Assembly (NCBI RefSeq): GCF_037176765.1
Contig: NC_090025.1
Span: 14,437,545-14,501,544, forward strand
From: Anolis sagrei
Lineage: Eukaryota; Chordata; Lepidosauria; Squamata; Anolidae
Direction: 5' to 3'
DNA: 64,000 bases
Shown here in pieces: positions 1 through 10,746 of this stretch. The notes beneath the pieces were generated by a model that searched no databases, was not told where the DNA came from, and saw only the letters and a list, made by a program, of their open reading frames with translations. Numbering within the stretch: position 1 is the first letter of the stretch; every line of letters starts with the position of its first letter. A program made the translations under genes and the position numbers.

Positions 1-669
1 AAGCTTGGTTCACTTCCATTGTTGGTGGAGTTCAGAATGCTCTATGGTTGTAGGTGAACTATAAATCCCACCAACTACAACTCCCAAATGTCAAGGTCTA
101 TTTTCCCCAAACTCTAACAGTGTTCACATTTGGGCCTATTGAGGATTCATGCCAACTTTGGTCTACACCAGTGCTTCTCAACCTTGGCTCCCCAGATGTT
201 TTTGACCTACAACTCCCAGAAATCCCAGCCAGTTTACCAGCTGTTAGGATTTCTGAGAATTGTAGGCCAAAAACATCTGGGGACCCCAGGTTGAGAACCA
301 CTGATCTAGATCCATCATTGTATGAGCTCACAGTCCTCTCTGGATGTAGGTGAACTACAACTCCAAAACCCAAGGCCAATGCCCACCAAACTTTTCCAGT
401 ATTTTCTATTGGTCATGGGAGTTCTGTGTGCCAAGTTGGTGGAGTGCAGAATGCTCTTTGATTGTAGGTGAACTATAAATCCCAGTAACCACAACTCCCA
501 AATGACAAAAAAATGCATCCAGCATATCAGAGATTTGCATTGGGATTCATTAACAGTAGCAAAATGACAGTTATGAAGTAGTAACGAAAATAATTTTATG
601 GTTGGGGGTCACCACAACATGGGGAACTGTATTGCAGGTTCGCGGCATTAGAAAGGTTGAGAACCACTG
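1..669 (-). mobile_element. Partial non-autonomous hAT element, runs off the left edge
   Basis: The right terminus reads GGTTGAGAACCACTG (655-669), the hAT inverted repeat also found at 53304-54051. The interior holds the repeated module (ACTATAAATCCCA, ACAACTCCCAAATG) seen in the Helitrons of this window. A palindromic MITE sits inside at 169-303. Short translated ORFs here are repeat sequence, not genes. Confidence 0.75.
169..303. mobile_element. Palindromic hAT MITE nested in hAT
   Basis: It begins CAGTGCTTCTCAACC and ends GGTTGAGAACCACTG; the two halves (around AACTCCCAGAAATCCCAGCC and its complement) form one fold-back. Flanks GTCTACAC and ATCTAGAT resemble the 8-bp NTCTAGAN target of hAT elements. 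A second copy is at 32632-32764. Confidence 0.8.
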
Positions 670-709
670 CTTTAAAACTATAATTTCCTTGAAAATACTA
701 TGTTATCGA

Positions 710-1280
710 TCTATATAAATAAAAATGTAATGTTCGTTTGTGGGATTAACAGAACTCAAAAACCACTGGACAAATTGACACCAAATTTGGACACAAGACA
801 CCTAACAGCCCAATGTATGTCCTTCACTCAAAAAAAATTGATTTTGTCATTTGGGAGTTGTAGTTGCTGGGATTTATAGTTCACCTACAACCAAAGAGCA
901 TTCTGAACCCCACCAACGATGGCATTGAACCAAACTTGGCACATAGAACTCCCATGACCAACAGAAAATACTGGAAGTGTTTGGTGGGCATTGACCTTGT
1001 GTTTGGGAGTTGTAATTCACCTACATCCAGAGATCACTGTGGACTCAAACTATGATGAATCTGGACCAAACTCTACAAGAATACTCAGTATGCCCAAATG
1101 TGAACACTGGTGGAGTTTGGGGAAAACAGAATCTTGACATTTGGGAGTTGTAGTTGCTGGGATTTATAGTTCACCTACAATCACAGAGCATTCTGAACCC
1201 CACCAACAATAGAATTGGGCCAAACCTCCCACACAGAACCCCCATGTGGGCCACAGCAACGCATGGCAGGGGACGGCTAG
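710..1280 (+). mobile_element. Non-autonomous Helitron
   Basis: It starts TCTATATAAATAAAAATG after an A and ends GGCAGGGGACGGCTAG before a T, the A^T insertion and TC...CTAG ends expected of Helitrons. GCCAC and a GTGGC-like partner (ATGGC here) make a short stem about 10 bases before the CTAG. The interior has related units (at about 849, 1003 and 1140) of roughly 145 bp. No Rep/helicase is present, so it needs an autonomous partner. Confidence 0.85.
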
Positions 1281-2010
1281 TCTTCTATAAATATTGTGTT
1301 GAGGCAGATTGCAAAGGCCATCATACTGCAGCAATGCCTCTATAAGGCCAAACAGAAAGAAATGTTATCTCATATGGAGAATGTTGTGCCTTTTGCATTG
1401 GCCCAATAAAGACTTATTTCTCCTGGGACTGCAAAAAGATTTGGGGTGGGCAGAGAAGGGGCCACGGGACAGTTCCCTGTAGCCTTCGATCGATGCCAGG
1501 GCACATGCAGCAGCTGGCATTGGCAGAACCCAAACAACATTTCCTAGGCGAGGAAGAGATGTTGGAAAGCCCTCCGTCAGCTACTATGACGTAACCAACA
1601 GACAAAAGCAGCGGGCTGCTGTTCTGTTCGTAAACAAACGCCAAGCTGAAACAGAAACTAGACACACACATACACAAAAACCTAGAATCAGGTGGTGTAC
1701 AGACACTTAAAAAAACACACAACTAGAATAATTTAATTGTTCCTCTGCAGCAAAATCCACGAAGGTTTCAAAAAAATGCAAATACAAAGGAAACAGGGCC
1801 TTCCATAACGGATTCTACGCAGAAATGACATTTGCGGTTTCCAGTGAGAGCACTACTAAACATGATCAAAACGACATATTGGGGAGAGGGATAAATCACA
1901 GCCCAATAAAAGCAGGCCCAATCCTCATATTGCAACTGAAAGCAAAGCCTATGGAGTTCAATAGGGTTCTCTCTCATGTAGGAATACATGCAAATGCATT
2001 CTTAAAATAT
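1281..2010. other. Unassigned intergenic sequence
   Basis: I see no gene, RNA or clear repeat. A lone AATAAA lies near 1406 with no transcript context. ORFs up to 102 codons are low-complexity and unrelated to anything I recognise. Confidence 0.4.
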
Positions 2011-2013
2011 TGG

Positions 2014-2120
2014 TTGTTTTCTTATTTATTTACCCTATTTATACCTTGCCTTTCTCTACCCCGAAGGGGACTCAAGGCAATTTACATATATTCAATGCCT
2101 ATATACATACAATTCCAGTA
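2014..2120 (-). mobile_element. L2 LINE 3' end fragment
   Basis: It has the reverse complement of the L2-type 3' tail (TTATTTATTTACCCTATTTATACC ending, then CCGAAGGGGACTCAAGGC), as at 25834, 32893, 36484 and 63000. Confidence 0.65.
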
Positions 2121-2904
2121 AAGTTGAAATTAAATTAATATGTTAAACATTTAAAACACTAAAAACATTGCATTCGATATAAATCACGCCATCCATAATC
2201 GTAGTCCAAAGACGTTCTGTAATCATTGCACATATTCCAAATCTGTTATCACACTGCACTATTTTCTGAGTTCTCATAGTTTTATACATGCAAACCAAAC
2301 TCATAACACATACACTGTGCAATTGAAAAAAATTTCACCATACTGCACACAGTATGGTGCAAATTGCACACAGGGTTGATACGGAGGCAGCAATGCAAAA
2401 CAGTATGCTAAAAGGGCAAAGCATGCAGTATGTAAATAACAACAACAACATGGGTTGTCTTTTTAGCACCACCTCCATCTTAAAGGGCACCCAAACTAAA
2501 TTCTTTTGATAGCACAGGTTGGAATTACATTTGTGGATAGGTCCTTGCAGGGAGGAAAAAATGGAAACTGACAAAGGAGGTGAATTCCTGGTTTAGAAGA
2601 ATCTGGTTTAGAAAGAATCTAAACCAGGTGATCTGGATTGCTGGTTGCTTACACCAGTTGTGGCCTACATCACACAAAGAGGCGTAGGAAAACTACAGGT
2701 CTGAGTGGACCAACAGACGTACTGACAACAATTAAATACCTGCAGACAAGAAAAATCTTGATTTGCCCAAAGTGCCAGGATTGACTATTTATTTGCAAAA
2801 GAGTTCGGCTAGGATTCCATTGCATGCCAAATTCTCACTTGCAGAAAACCTGGTCTGTAACAAGCCACAGAGGGGGAGAAATCCTTTCCACACAGACATG
2901 ATTT

Positions 2905-3015
2905 ATTTTATGTGTTGTCAAAGAATTGCATGGCTGGAATCACTGGGTTGCTGTGAGTTTTCTGGGTTGTAAGGCCAGAAACATGGCCATACAGCCCGGA
3001 AAATTCACAGCAAAC
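2905..3015. mobile_element. Fold-back element fragment
   Basis: It contains GCATGGCTGGAATCACTGGG and GGCCATACAGCCCGGAAAA, diverged matches to the palindromic element at 29646-29852 and 47519-47902. The middle of that element is missing here. Confidence 0.5.
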
Positions 3016-3335
3016 CAATGATTATTTTATTTTCCTTTTAAATGATGTATCTGCCAGTCAAATAGAACACAAAGAAATATGTGTATGTGTGTATCTGTGT
3101 GTATCTGTATATGGAACAAAAGCAATATAAGCATGCAAGAAATATTCCCAGTTGGAAAAGAAGGCCCTACATGGAGCAAAATATATATACAGTATTTGTC
3201 TACCCATGGTGTCGCCAACCAACGCACACCCACTTTCACAACTATGCGTAGTTATGGCGACCAACTGAATATTAAGTACCCTGGAGAACAAACGGCCATA
3301 ACAATGATCTAATCAGACATTTCAGTTCAATTCCA

Positions 3336-4040
3336 CCATACATTAGAATTTTATGGAGGGGGTTCAAATACACATCCAATGCACTGCAAGCCTTTGCAAG
3401 CACTGAGTTCCCAATTCCATCTTAAATCCCAGTTTTATGGGGAGGGGGCTTCTAATGCGTATCCTTTGCAGGCAGTTCCCAATTCCACCTTAAATCCCAG
3501 TTTTATGGAAGGCCTTCTATTTTATTTCCAATAAATTCCTTGTCTTTGCAAGCAGAGTTCTCAATTCCATCTTAAATCCCAGTTTTGTGGAGGGCCTTTT
3601 AATGCACATCCAATACATCCATTGTCTTTGCAAGCAAAGTTCCCAATTCCACCTTAAATCCCAGGTTTATGGAGGGCCTTCTATTGTGCTTCCAATAAAC
3701 TAATTTCCTTTGCAAGTAGAGTTCCCAATTCCACCTTAAATCCCAGTTTTATGGAAGGCCTTCTATTGTGCTTCCAATAAATTCATTATCTTTGCAAGCA
3801 GAGTTCCCAATTCCACCTTAAATCCCTGGTTTATGAAGGACCTTCTATTGTGCTTCCAATGCACTCATTGCCTTTGCAAGCAAAGTTCCCAATTCCATCT
3901 CAAATCCCAGTTTTATGGAAGGGCCTCCAACACTTCCCAATGTGCTCCTTGACTTTGCAAACACAAGTATCTTCCATTCCAGTTTTATGTAAGGCCTTCC
4001 ACTCTGAATCCAAGGCACTTTGGAAAGTAGAGAAGTCACA
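3336..4040. repeat. Tandem repeat A, about 82-bp unit, about 8 copies
   Basis: GTTCCCAATTCCA recurs near 3407, 3475, 3557, 3639, 3721, 3802 and 3884, mostly 81-82 bp apart, each followed by CCTTAAATCCCAGTTTTATG and GGCCTTCTA. Divergence rises toward both ends. It abuts a second array. Confidence 0.9.
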
Positions 4041-4189
4041 TCTTAAATTGCAAATTTATGGAATGGCTTCCAAGGAGCATCCAGTGCAAACACAGATTTG
4101 CCAAACACCCTTTAAAAGTTTCTATTGCAATTTTTAGAGGCACTTTCCTACTATTTGGGGGTATCTTGAATGGGGAAAAGGAAGGGAGA

Positions 4190-4960
4190 AGAGTTGCAAA
4201 AATATGCAGAGCCAGAATGGCAAAAGGGGGTCAAGAAGGGTGCATTGCATTTTGGAGATACTCTGAAGGCCTTCAAATAGATTGAGAGCCCTGTACATTG
4301 ACTCACCTCCCCTGCAAAACTCTCCAAATCCTGTAAAATTATATATACAGATTCAGAATGCCAAAAAGGGGTCAAGAAGGGTGCATTGCATTTTGGAGAC
4401 ACTCTGAAGGCCTTCAAATAGATTGATAGCCCTGTGCATTGACTCACCTCCCCTGCAAAGTTCCCCAAATCCTGCAAAATTATATATACAGATCCAGAAT
4501 GGCAAAAAGGGGTCAAGAAGGGTGCATTGCATTTTGGAGACACTTTGAAGGTTTTCAAATAGATTGATATCCCTATGCCTTGACTCACCTCCCCTGCAAA
4601 GTTCCCCAAATCCTGCAAAATTATATATACAGATCCAGAATGGCAAAAAGGGGTCAAGAAGGGTGCATTGCATTTTGGAGATACTCTGAAGATAGGTCTC
4701 CAAATAGATGGATAGCCTTGTGGAGACACTCTCAAGATCTTCAAATAGATTGATAGCCCTGTGCCTTGACTCACCTCCCCTGCAAAGTTCCCCAAATCCT
4801 GCAAAATTATATATACAACTCCAGAATGGCAAAAAGGGGTCAAAAAGGGTGCATTGCATTTTGGAGACACCCTGAAGATCTCCAGATAGATGGATAGCCT
4901 TGTGCCTTGACTCACCTCCCCTGCAAAGCTCTCCAAATCCCCGCCGCAACGGGCCAGCAT
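4190..4960. repeat. Tandem repeat B, 141-bp unit, about 5 copies
   Basis: TCAAGAAGGGTGCATTGCA recurs at 4231, 4372, 4513 and 4654 (exactly 141 apart) and in variant form at 4840 after an extra 45-bp internal duplication. Because 141 is a multiple of three and the unit has no stop in one minus frame, a 285-codon ORF (4151-5008, minus) results, repeating a 47-residue block. I treat this as a by-product of the array rather than a gene. Confidence 0.9.
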
Positions 4961-5690
4961 TGGGGGGTCCCTTAGAAGCCCATGGTGGCCTTTTTTCCCC
5001 AGTGGCAAGTGAAGCTTGGGCTGGTGGCTCTTCTTTCTTTGTTCAGTTGCCGGCTGGTTCCATGTCAGGCGGCCGGGGAAGCTGACAAAGCGGCTGCTTC
5101 TGCTGCTGTGGTTGTTGTTGTTCCTGCTGCTCCCTGGGCTTCAACGCTCATGTCTCCATGTGGGGGGGCTTCTGAGTTGGGGGGAGAGGGAGGCAAAGAA
5201 GGGCAAAGGCCGGCGAAGGGGTCCTGCTAGCCCAAGGGGAGAGTTGGAGGGAGAGAAAGAGGGAGAAGCCGGCCCAGTCTCTCTCTTTCTCACTCTCTCT
5301 TTGGCGTCCCGGGCTGAAACAAAAGCGCCTTGGAGAGGGAAAGGGGAGGGAAGGAGGGAAAGAAGGTTCCAATGCAAAAGGGGGGAAAGGAAGAGAGAAA
5401 AAAAGGAGGGAAGGGGAAAGGGGGAGGAGAAAGGAAAACAAGAGATGGAGGGCCAAGCGGAGAGCCAGCCGCTGGGGTGGGGGGAGGAAAAGAGGCTGGA
5501 GGAGGAGGAGGAAGAGGTGGAGGAGGCGCCTCGCCTTTCTCCTCCTCCTTCTCCTCCAAAGCCTTCTGTGCGTAAAAGGAGGCGCAGCAGCCAAGGCGCA
5601 TGGGCAGAGATGGGGGGACCTCTGTTTTATGAAGAGTTGGGGGTCTTCAAGGGGGAGCACGGATCTCCACAGCAGGAATAAGAAGCCTAG
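4961..5690. other. GC- and purine-rich block, no recognised gene
   Basis: It has CpG-containing, strongly purine-biased sequence (GGAGG, GAAAG runs) directly after array B. A 221-codon plus ORF (5016-5681) is mostly Lys/Glu/Arg and Pro runs without a domain, and ORFs of similar length lie in the opposite strand, as expected of biased composition. It could be a CpG island of an unannotated transcript or the end of a larger repeat. Confidence 0.4.
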
Positions 5691-5822
5691 GGGTCTGGGG
5701 AGTCCTCCAATCCAAAGGCAGCTGTGTGGGTTGCATTTGGAGAGAGGGAAATAGATGTCACAGGTTGCGCACCACTTATTATCCCAATCTTTGGCTCTCC
5801 AGGTGTTTTTATTTATTATTTA

Positions 5823-7341
5823 CTAGCCGTCCCCTGCTACGTGTTGCTGCTGACCAGTCTGTGTATATGTGTTTTCTGTGTGAATATATGTATATATATA
5901 TTTGTGCAACATCTACACAAATGACCAGCCACTGCCAGAAGGGACAGAGAGTTTCATCTATGCTGATGATCATGCCATTACCGCTCAAGCAGGGAGCTTT
6001 GAGATGGTTGAACAGAAGCTCTCCAAAGCTCTAGGTGCTCTTACTGCCTATTACAGGGAAAACCAACTGATCCCTAATCCATCTAAAACACAGACATGTG
6101 CCTTTCACCTTAAGAACAGACAAGCATCCCAAGCTCTGAGGATTATTACCTGGGAAGGAATCCCACTGGAGCATTGCAATACACCCAAATACCTGGGAGT
6201 CACTCTGGACCGTTCTCTGACCTACAAGAAGCACTGCCTGAACATCAAACAAAAAGTGGGTGCTAGAAACAATATCATACGAAAGCTGACTGGCACAACC
6301 TGGGGATCACAACCAGATACAGTGAAGACATCTGCCCTTGCACTATGCTACTCTGCTGCTGAGTACGCATGCCCAGTGTGGAACACATCTCACCACACTA
6401 AAACACTGGATATGGCTCTTAATGAGACATGCCGCATTATCACAGGGTGTGTGTGCCCTACACCACTGGAGAAATTACACTGCTTATCCAGTATTGCACC
6501 ACCTGACATCCGCCGGGAAGTAGCAGCCAATAGTGAAAGGACCAAGGCAGTGACATCTCCAGCTCATCCCTTGTTTGGGTATCAGCCAGCACGTCAACAA
6601 CTTAAATCCAGACATAGTTTTCTTAGATCTACAGAGACACTCGCTGGAACACCTCAGCAAGTGAGAGTTCAAAAGTGGCAGGCTCAAACCCAGCACCTCA
6701 ACCCGTGGGTGATACCAGATGAGAGACTCCCCCCTGGGCATACAGAAGACTGGGTGACTTGGAAGGCGCTGAACAGACTGCTCTCTGGCACCACGAGATG
6801 CAGAGCCAACCTCAAGAAATGGGGCTACAAAGTGGAATCCACGACATGCGAGTGTGGAGAAGAGCAAACCACTGACCACCTGCTGCAATGCAACCTGAGC
6901 CCTGCCACATGCATGATGGAGGACCTCCTTGGGGCAACACCAGAGGCACTCCAAGTGGCCAGATACTGGTCAAAGGACATTTAATCAACTACCAAGTTTG
7001 CAAAATTTGTGGGTTTTTTTTGGTTTTTTTTTACCTGTTTGTTTGTTTTGTTCTGTTAGAAATGTAATACAATGTTCTGGTTGCGTATGACACGATAAAT
7101 ATATATATATGTGTGTGTGTATATATATTGTTGTATATGTGTAAATATATTGTTTTGTGCGTGTAAAGTTTTTGTTTTTTGCTTTTAAAGTCTCTTCCAC
7201 TGTGTTTTTCAATTTTTTATGAGAGATGGTCACTTTGTTAGCCTGATAGGTGTATTGTGTCCAAATTTGGTGTCAATTCACCCAGTGGTTTATGAGTTAT
7301 GTTAATCCCACAAATGAACATTACATTTTTATTTATATAAA
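5823..7341 (-). mobile_element. Helitron 1 of a three-copy array, interrupted by a LINE
   Basis: The CTAGCCGTCCCCTGC terminus lies after an A (5822) and the 5' end, reverse complemented, reads ATTACATTTTTATTTATATAA at 7341. Between them is a TG/TA-rich variant interior like that of Helitron 3 (8258). A LINE 3' segment is inserted into its microsatellite. Confidence 0.75.
5904..7105 (+). mobile_element. 5'-truncated LINE, Jockey-superclade-like reverse transcriptase
   Basis: One open frame (about 5902-6984, some 360 codons) starts near the YADD active site (FIYADDHA) and runs through PSKTQTCAFHLK, KYLGVTLDRSLTYKKHC, AAEYACPVWNTS, APPDIRREVAANSERTKA to a Cys-His motif CECGEEQTTDHLLQC and the C-terminus YWSKDI. 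The N-terminal endonuclease and most of the RT are missing. Clade assignment is provisional. The A/T-rich tail ends near GATAAATATATA. Related pieces: 42571-43530 and 61650-62130. Confidence 0.8.
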
Positions 7342-7347
7342 CTAGCC

Positions 7348-7708
7348 CAGGGTCTTCAAACTAAGGCCCGGGGGGCGGATATGGCCCTCCAAGGTCATTT
7401 ACCTGGCCCTCGCTCAACCTAAGTCTGAAACGACTTGAAAGCACACAATAACAACAATCCTATCACATCATCCAAAAGCAGGTCCACACTTCCCATTAAA
7501 ATACTAATAAGTTTATATTTGTTAAAATTGTTCTTCATTTTAATTATTGTATTGTTTTTAAGTGTTTTTTTTTTTTTGCACTACAAATAAGATATGTGCA
7601 GTGTGCATAGGAATTCATTCATGGTTTTTTTCCAAATTATAATCTGGCCATCCAAAAGTTTGAGGCACTGTGACTTGGCCCTCTGTTTAAAAAGTTTGTG
7701 GACCCCTG
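7348..7708. mobile_element. Non-autonomous hAT at a Helitron junction
   Basis: Ends CAGGGTCTTCAAACT and AGTTTGTGGACCCCTG are inverted. The flanks AACTAGCC (7340-7347) and GACTAGCC (7709-7716) form an 8-bp target duplication with one mismatch. The target was the boundary between Helitrons 1 and 2, so this insertion is younger than the array. Confidence 0.85.
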
Positions 7709-7710
7709 GA

Positions 7711-8257
7711 CTAGCCGTCCCCTGCCATGCGTTGCTGTGGCCCACATGGGGGTTCTGTGTGGGAGGTTTGGCCCAATTCTATGGTTAGTGGGGTTCAGAA
7801 GGCACTTTGATTGTAGATGAACTATAAATCCCAGCAACTACAACTCCCAAATGTCAAGATTCTATTTTTCCCAAACTCCACCAGTGTTCAGATTTGGGCA
7901 TATTGAGTATTTGTGTAGAGTTTGGTCCAGATCCATCATTGTTTGAGTCCACAGTGATATCTGGATGTAGGTGAACTACAACTCCAAAACCAAAGGAGTA
8001 TTTTCTGTTCGTCATGGGAGAAATGTGTGCCAAGTTTGGTTCAATTCCATCGTTGGTTGGGTTCAGAATGCTCTTTGATTGTAGGTGAACTATACATCCC
8101 AGCAACTACAACTCCCAAATTACAAAATCAATTTTTTTAATGAAGGACATACATTGGGTTGTTAGGTGTCTGCTGTCCAAATTTGGTGTCAATTCACCCA
8201 GTGGTTTATGAGTTACGTTAATCCCACAAATGAACATTACATTTTTATTTATATAGA
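7711..8257 (-). mobile_element. Helitron 2 of the array
   Basis: CTAGCCGTCCCCTGCC at 7711 and ATTTTTATTTATATAGA at 8241-8257 are complete reverse-complement ends. The interior is the repeated module form, nearly colinear with 710-1280. Confidence 0.85.
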
Positions 8258-8553
8258 CTAGCTGTCCCCTGCCATGCTTTGCTGTGTCCCAGTCTGTGTA
8301 AATGTGTTTTATATATTTGTGTTTATATGTATATGTGTGTGTTTGCGTATATATATGTGTGTGTGTGTGTGGTTTTACGCATGCGTTGTAATGTATTTTT
8401 TTGGCTTTTGGCTTTTTATGTCTCTTCTGTGTTTTTAAGTGTTTTTATGAGTGATGGTCGCTCATTGGCCTGATAGGTGTATTGTGTCCAAATTTGGTGT
8501 CAATTTGCCCAGTGGTTTTTGAGTTATGTTAATCCCACAAACGAACATTACAT
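8258..8553 (-). mobile_element. Helitron 3 of the array, 5'-truncated
   Basis: CTAGCTGTCCCCTGCC follows Helitron 2 with no spacer. The interior is the TG-microsatellite variant; it ends in ACGAACATTACATTT without the final TATATAGA, where LINE sequence begins. Confidence 0.75.
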
Positions 8554-8555
8554 TT

Positions 8556-9741
8556 CATTTGTGGGACTGGTCACATTGTCCAAATGTCCGATCACCATCT
8601 TCTAAAGCATTTACTGTACTCCCAATTCAAGAGTGGAAAATGGAATGTCGATGGACAGGAAAAGAGATTTAAATATGGGCTTAAAGTTAATCTTAAAAAC
8701 TGTGGCATAGACACCGAGAGATAACTGGGAAGCCCTGGCACTTGAGTACTCTAACTGGAGGTCAGCTGTGACCAGCAGTGCTGCAGAATTTGAAGAGGCA
8801 TGAATTTATTTATTTATTTATTTATTTATTTGCATCACTTATATCCCACCCATATCAGCCCGCAGGTGACTCAGGACGGTCTACATATCGGCACAATTCG
8901 ATGCCATCAATACAATACAAAAGCAAAAACAATTAAGTGCATTTAAAAGAGCTATATCCTCTCATTCCAATCCTCATCCGTTTCATCGTCTTGGCCGTTC
9001 CCGGGACATTCTCCATCTCAAGTTTGACTATCTATTCCAGGGTTCCGAATGCTTGCTCGAAGAGCCAGGTTTTTACTCTCTCCCTAGGCAGGGAGTTCCA
9101 CAGCTGAGGGGCCACCACAGAGAAGGCCCTGTCCCTCGTCCCCGCCAAGCGTGCTTGCGAAGCAGACAGGATCGAGAGCAGGGCCTCCTCAGATGATCTT
9201 AACTTCCTGGAGGGTTCGTAGGAAGAGATGCGTTCGGATAGGTAGGCTGGGCCGGAACTGTTTAGGGCTTTATAGGCTAAAGCCAGCACTTTGAATTAAG
9301 CCTGGTAGCAAACTGGCAGCCAGTGGAGCTGATGCAGCAGAGAAGTTGTGTGCTCCCTGAGCCCCACTCCTGTTAGCAACCTGGCTGCCGCATGCTGGAC
9401 CATTTGAAGCTTCTGGGCCGTCTTCAAAGGCAACCCCACGTAGAGCGCGTTGCAGTAATCTATGCGGGATGTAACCAGAGCGTGGACTACCGTGGCCAAG
9501 TCAGACTTCCCAAGGTATGGAGACTTCCCAAGGAATGGAGAGCGAAAGGGAGAAACGTACCAAGAGGAAGGGGCATCAAGCCAACCCTGACCGGGACTGC
9601 CTTCCAACTGGAAATTTATGTCCTCACTGTGGAAGATCATGCGGATCAAGAATAGGGCTCCACAGTCACCTACAAATCCACCGCCAAGACACTACACTTG
9701 GAAGGCCATCATACTTGGACAACAAGGGATCGCCTAAATAA
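8556..9741 (+). mobile_element. RTE-like LINE 3' end, split by an L2
   Basis: The parts 8556-8803 and 9531-9741 align to the 3' end of the LINE at 18719-20133 (LKNCGID..., AAEFEEA, then a C2H2 finger CPHCGRSCGSRIGLHSHLQIH). The gap is filled by a minus-strand L2. Confidence 0.8.
8804..9530 (-). mobile_element. L2 LINE 3' segment nested in RTE-like LINE
   Basis: It is read on the minus strand and ends in (AAATA)n. It encodes the L2 RT C-terminus: GKSDLATVVHALVTSRIDYC, QHAAARLLTG, LHWLPVCYQA, then FKV-like LALAYKALN and RAFSVVAPQLWNSLP, split over two frames. It is 5'-truncated. Confidence 0.85.
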
Positions 9742-9867
9742 GTAATTATACATTCTTGTTCCTAGAGTTCAACATTAATTCAACTTGTAAGCATATTCAT
9801 TATTTAGATGACCCTAGAACTGATGCTTTTTAAAGTATGAATTGATGGCTAAATTTAAAAAATAGAG

Positions 9868-9998
9868 TTTGGAAAAGTTACTTTCTTGGACTGCAGCTTC
9901 CAGTACCAGCCAGCCAGTATTTCTTTCACTGAACATAATGTCAGCAGTATTCTGGGAGCTGCAGTCCAAGAAGGTAACTTATCCAAGTTCTGACCAAA
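9868..9998. mobile_element. Small inverted-repeat MITE
   Basis: AAAGTTACTTTCTTGGACTG (left) and its inverted partner CAGTCCAAGAAGGTAACTT (right) enclose a short spacer. The family is not assigned. Confidence 0.6.
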
Positions 9999-10500
9999 AA
10001 GTTGTTTTACAAAGGCAAAAAGTAGGGCAAAATTTTGCAATGCTGATGTTGACAAGCCAAATACAAATAAATCAGTGCTGCCTGATTGGCGGCTTATCTG
10101 TTGGATTGGTAATAGAGATTTCAAAGGATGACAGAGAGAGTTTGCAGACTCTTTCACCCCAGTCTCATTCTGAGCAGTATTGCAAAGGGACTTGTTTGTG
10201 CATTCAAGCCTGAGCGGAAGGATCAGATATAAATAGCAGGCAGCTGCATGCTGCGACATGTTTCAGCCCTTCATCTCCCTTCCTGCTCCCAGTTCAAAGA
10301 AGAGCTCAGTGCGCATGCACTGATGCTGCTGCTGGCAGAAATGGGATGTGAAAGGGAAGGGAAATGACAAAGCTGCATTGCTGTCAGACTCATGGGCAGC
10401 ATAATGGTGAATAATTTGACTATATTCCTGTGAGATGCTTCGATCCTCTTTAACCAAAGCAGGCCCAGTAAATCAATTCCTGACTAGTATGTCAACACTT
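9999..10500. other. Unassigned intergenic sequence
   Basis: No supported gene; ORFs of 64-134 codons overlap on opposite strands without motifs. Confidence 0.35.
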
Positions 10501-10529
10501 ATATAAATACCCATGATTCAGTGAGTCTA

Positions 10530-10655
10530 CCTGTGCATCTGCACTGTGCCATTAATGCAGTCTGACACAGCTTTAACTTCCATTATTCCATCACCCAATG
10601 CAATGGAATCATGGCACCAGCTCTCTGGCAAAGAAGGCTTAAGACCTTGCAAAAC
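10530..10655. mobile_element. Fragment of the GGAATCATGG-type MITE
   Basis: AATGCAGTCTGACACAGCTT, CAATGGAATCATGGCACC and CTCTGGCAAAGAAGGCTTAA match the fold-back family also seen at 12577, 24628, 40090, 48540 and 62262. Confidence 0.55.
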
Positions 10656-10746
10656 AACAACTGAGAAATTTCAGTGCAGATTGAGCATCCTTTATCTGGA
10701 ATACCTTTTACTCATTGTACTCACATATGCACACTTAGTTATTACG

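Noticed and set aside
1-1345. Short ORFs with a shared TNRKYW-type peptide
   Set aside because: They are translations of the repeated transposon module in several frames and orientations.
3336-4960. CRISPR-like array
   Set aside because: Units are contiguous 82- and 141-bp tandem repeats without spacers, in a vertebrate genome.
4151-5008. 285-codon minus-strand ORF with 47-residue repeats
   Set aside because: It is created by the 141-bp period of tandem array B; a second minus frame is also long and no domain, splice context or start signal supports a protein.
5016-5681. 221-codon plus-strand ORF
   Set aside because: Composition-driven (Lys/Glu/Arg and Pro runs) in a purine-rich block, with similar-length ORFs on the other strand.
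5902-6984. 360-codon ORF as a host gene
   Set aside because: YADD, KYLGVTLD and the C-terminal Cys-His motif show it is LINE reverse transcriptase, present in three copies here.
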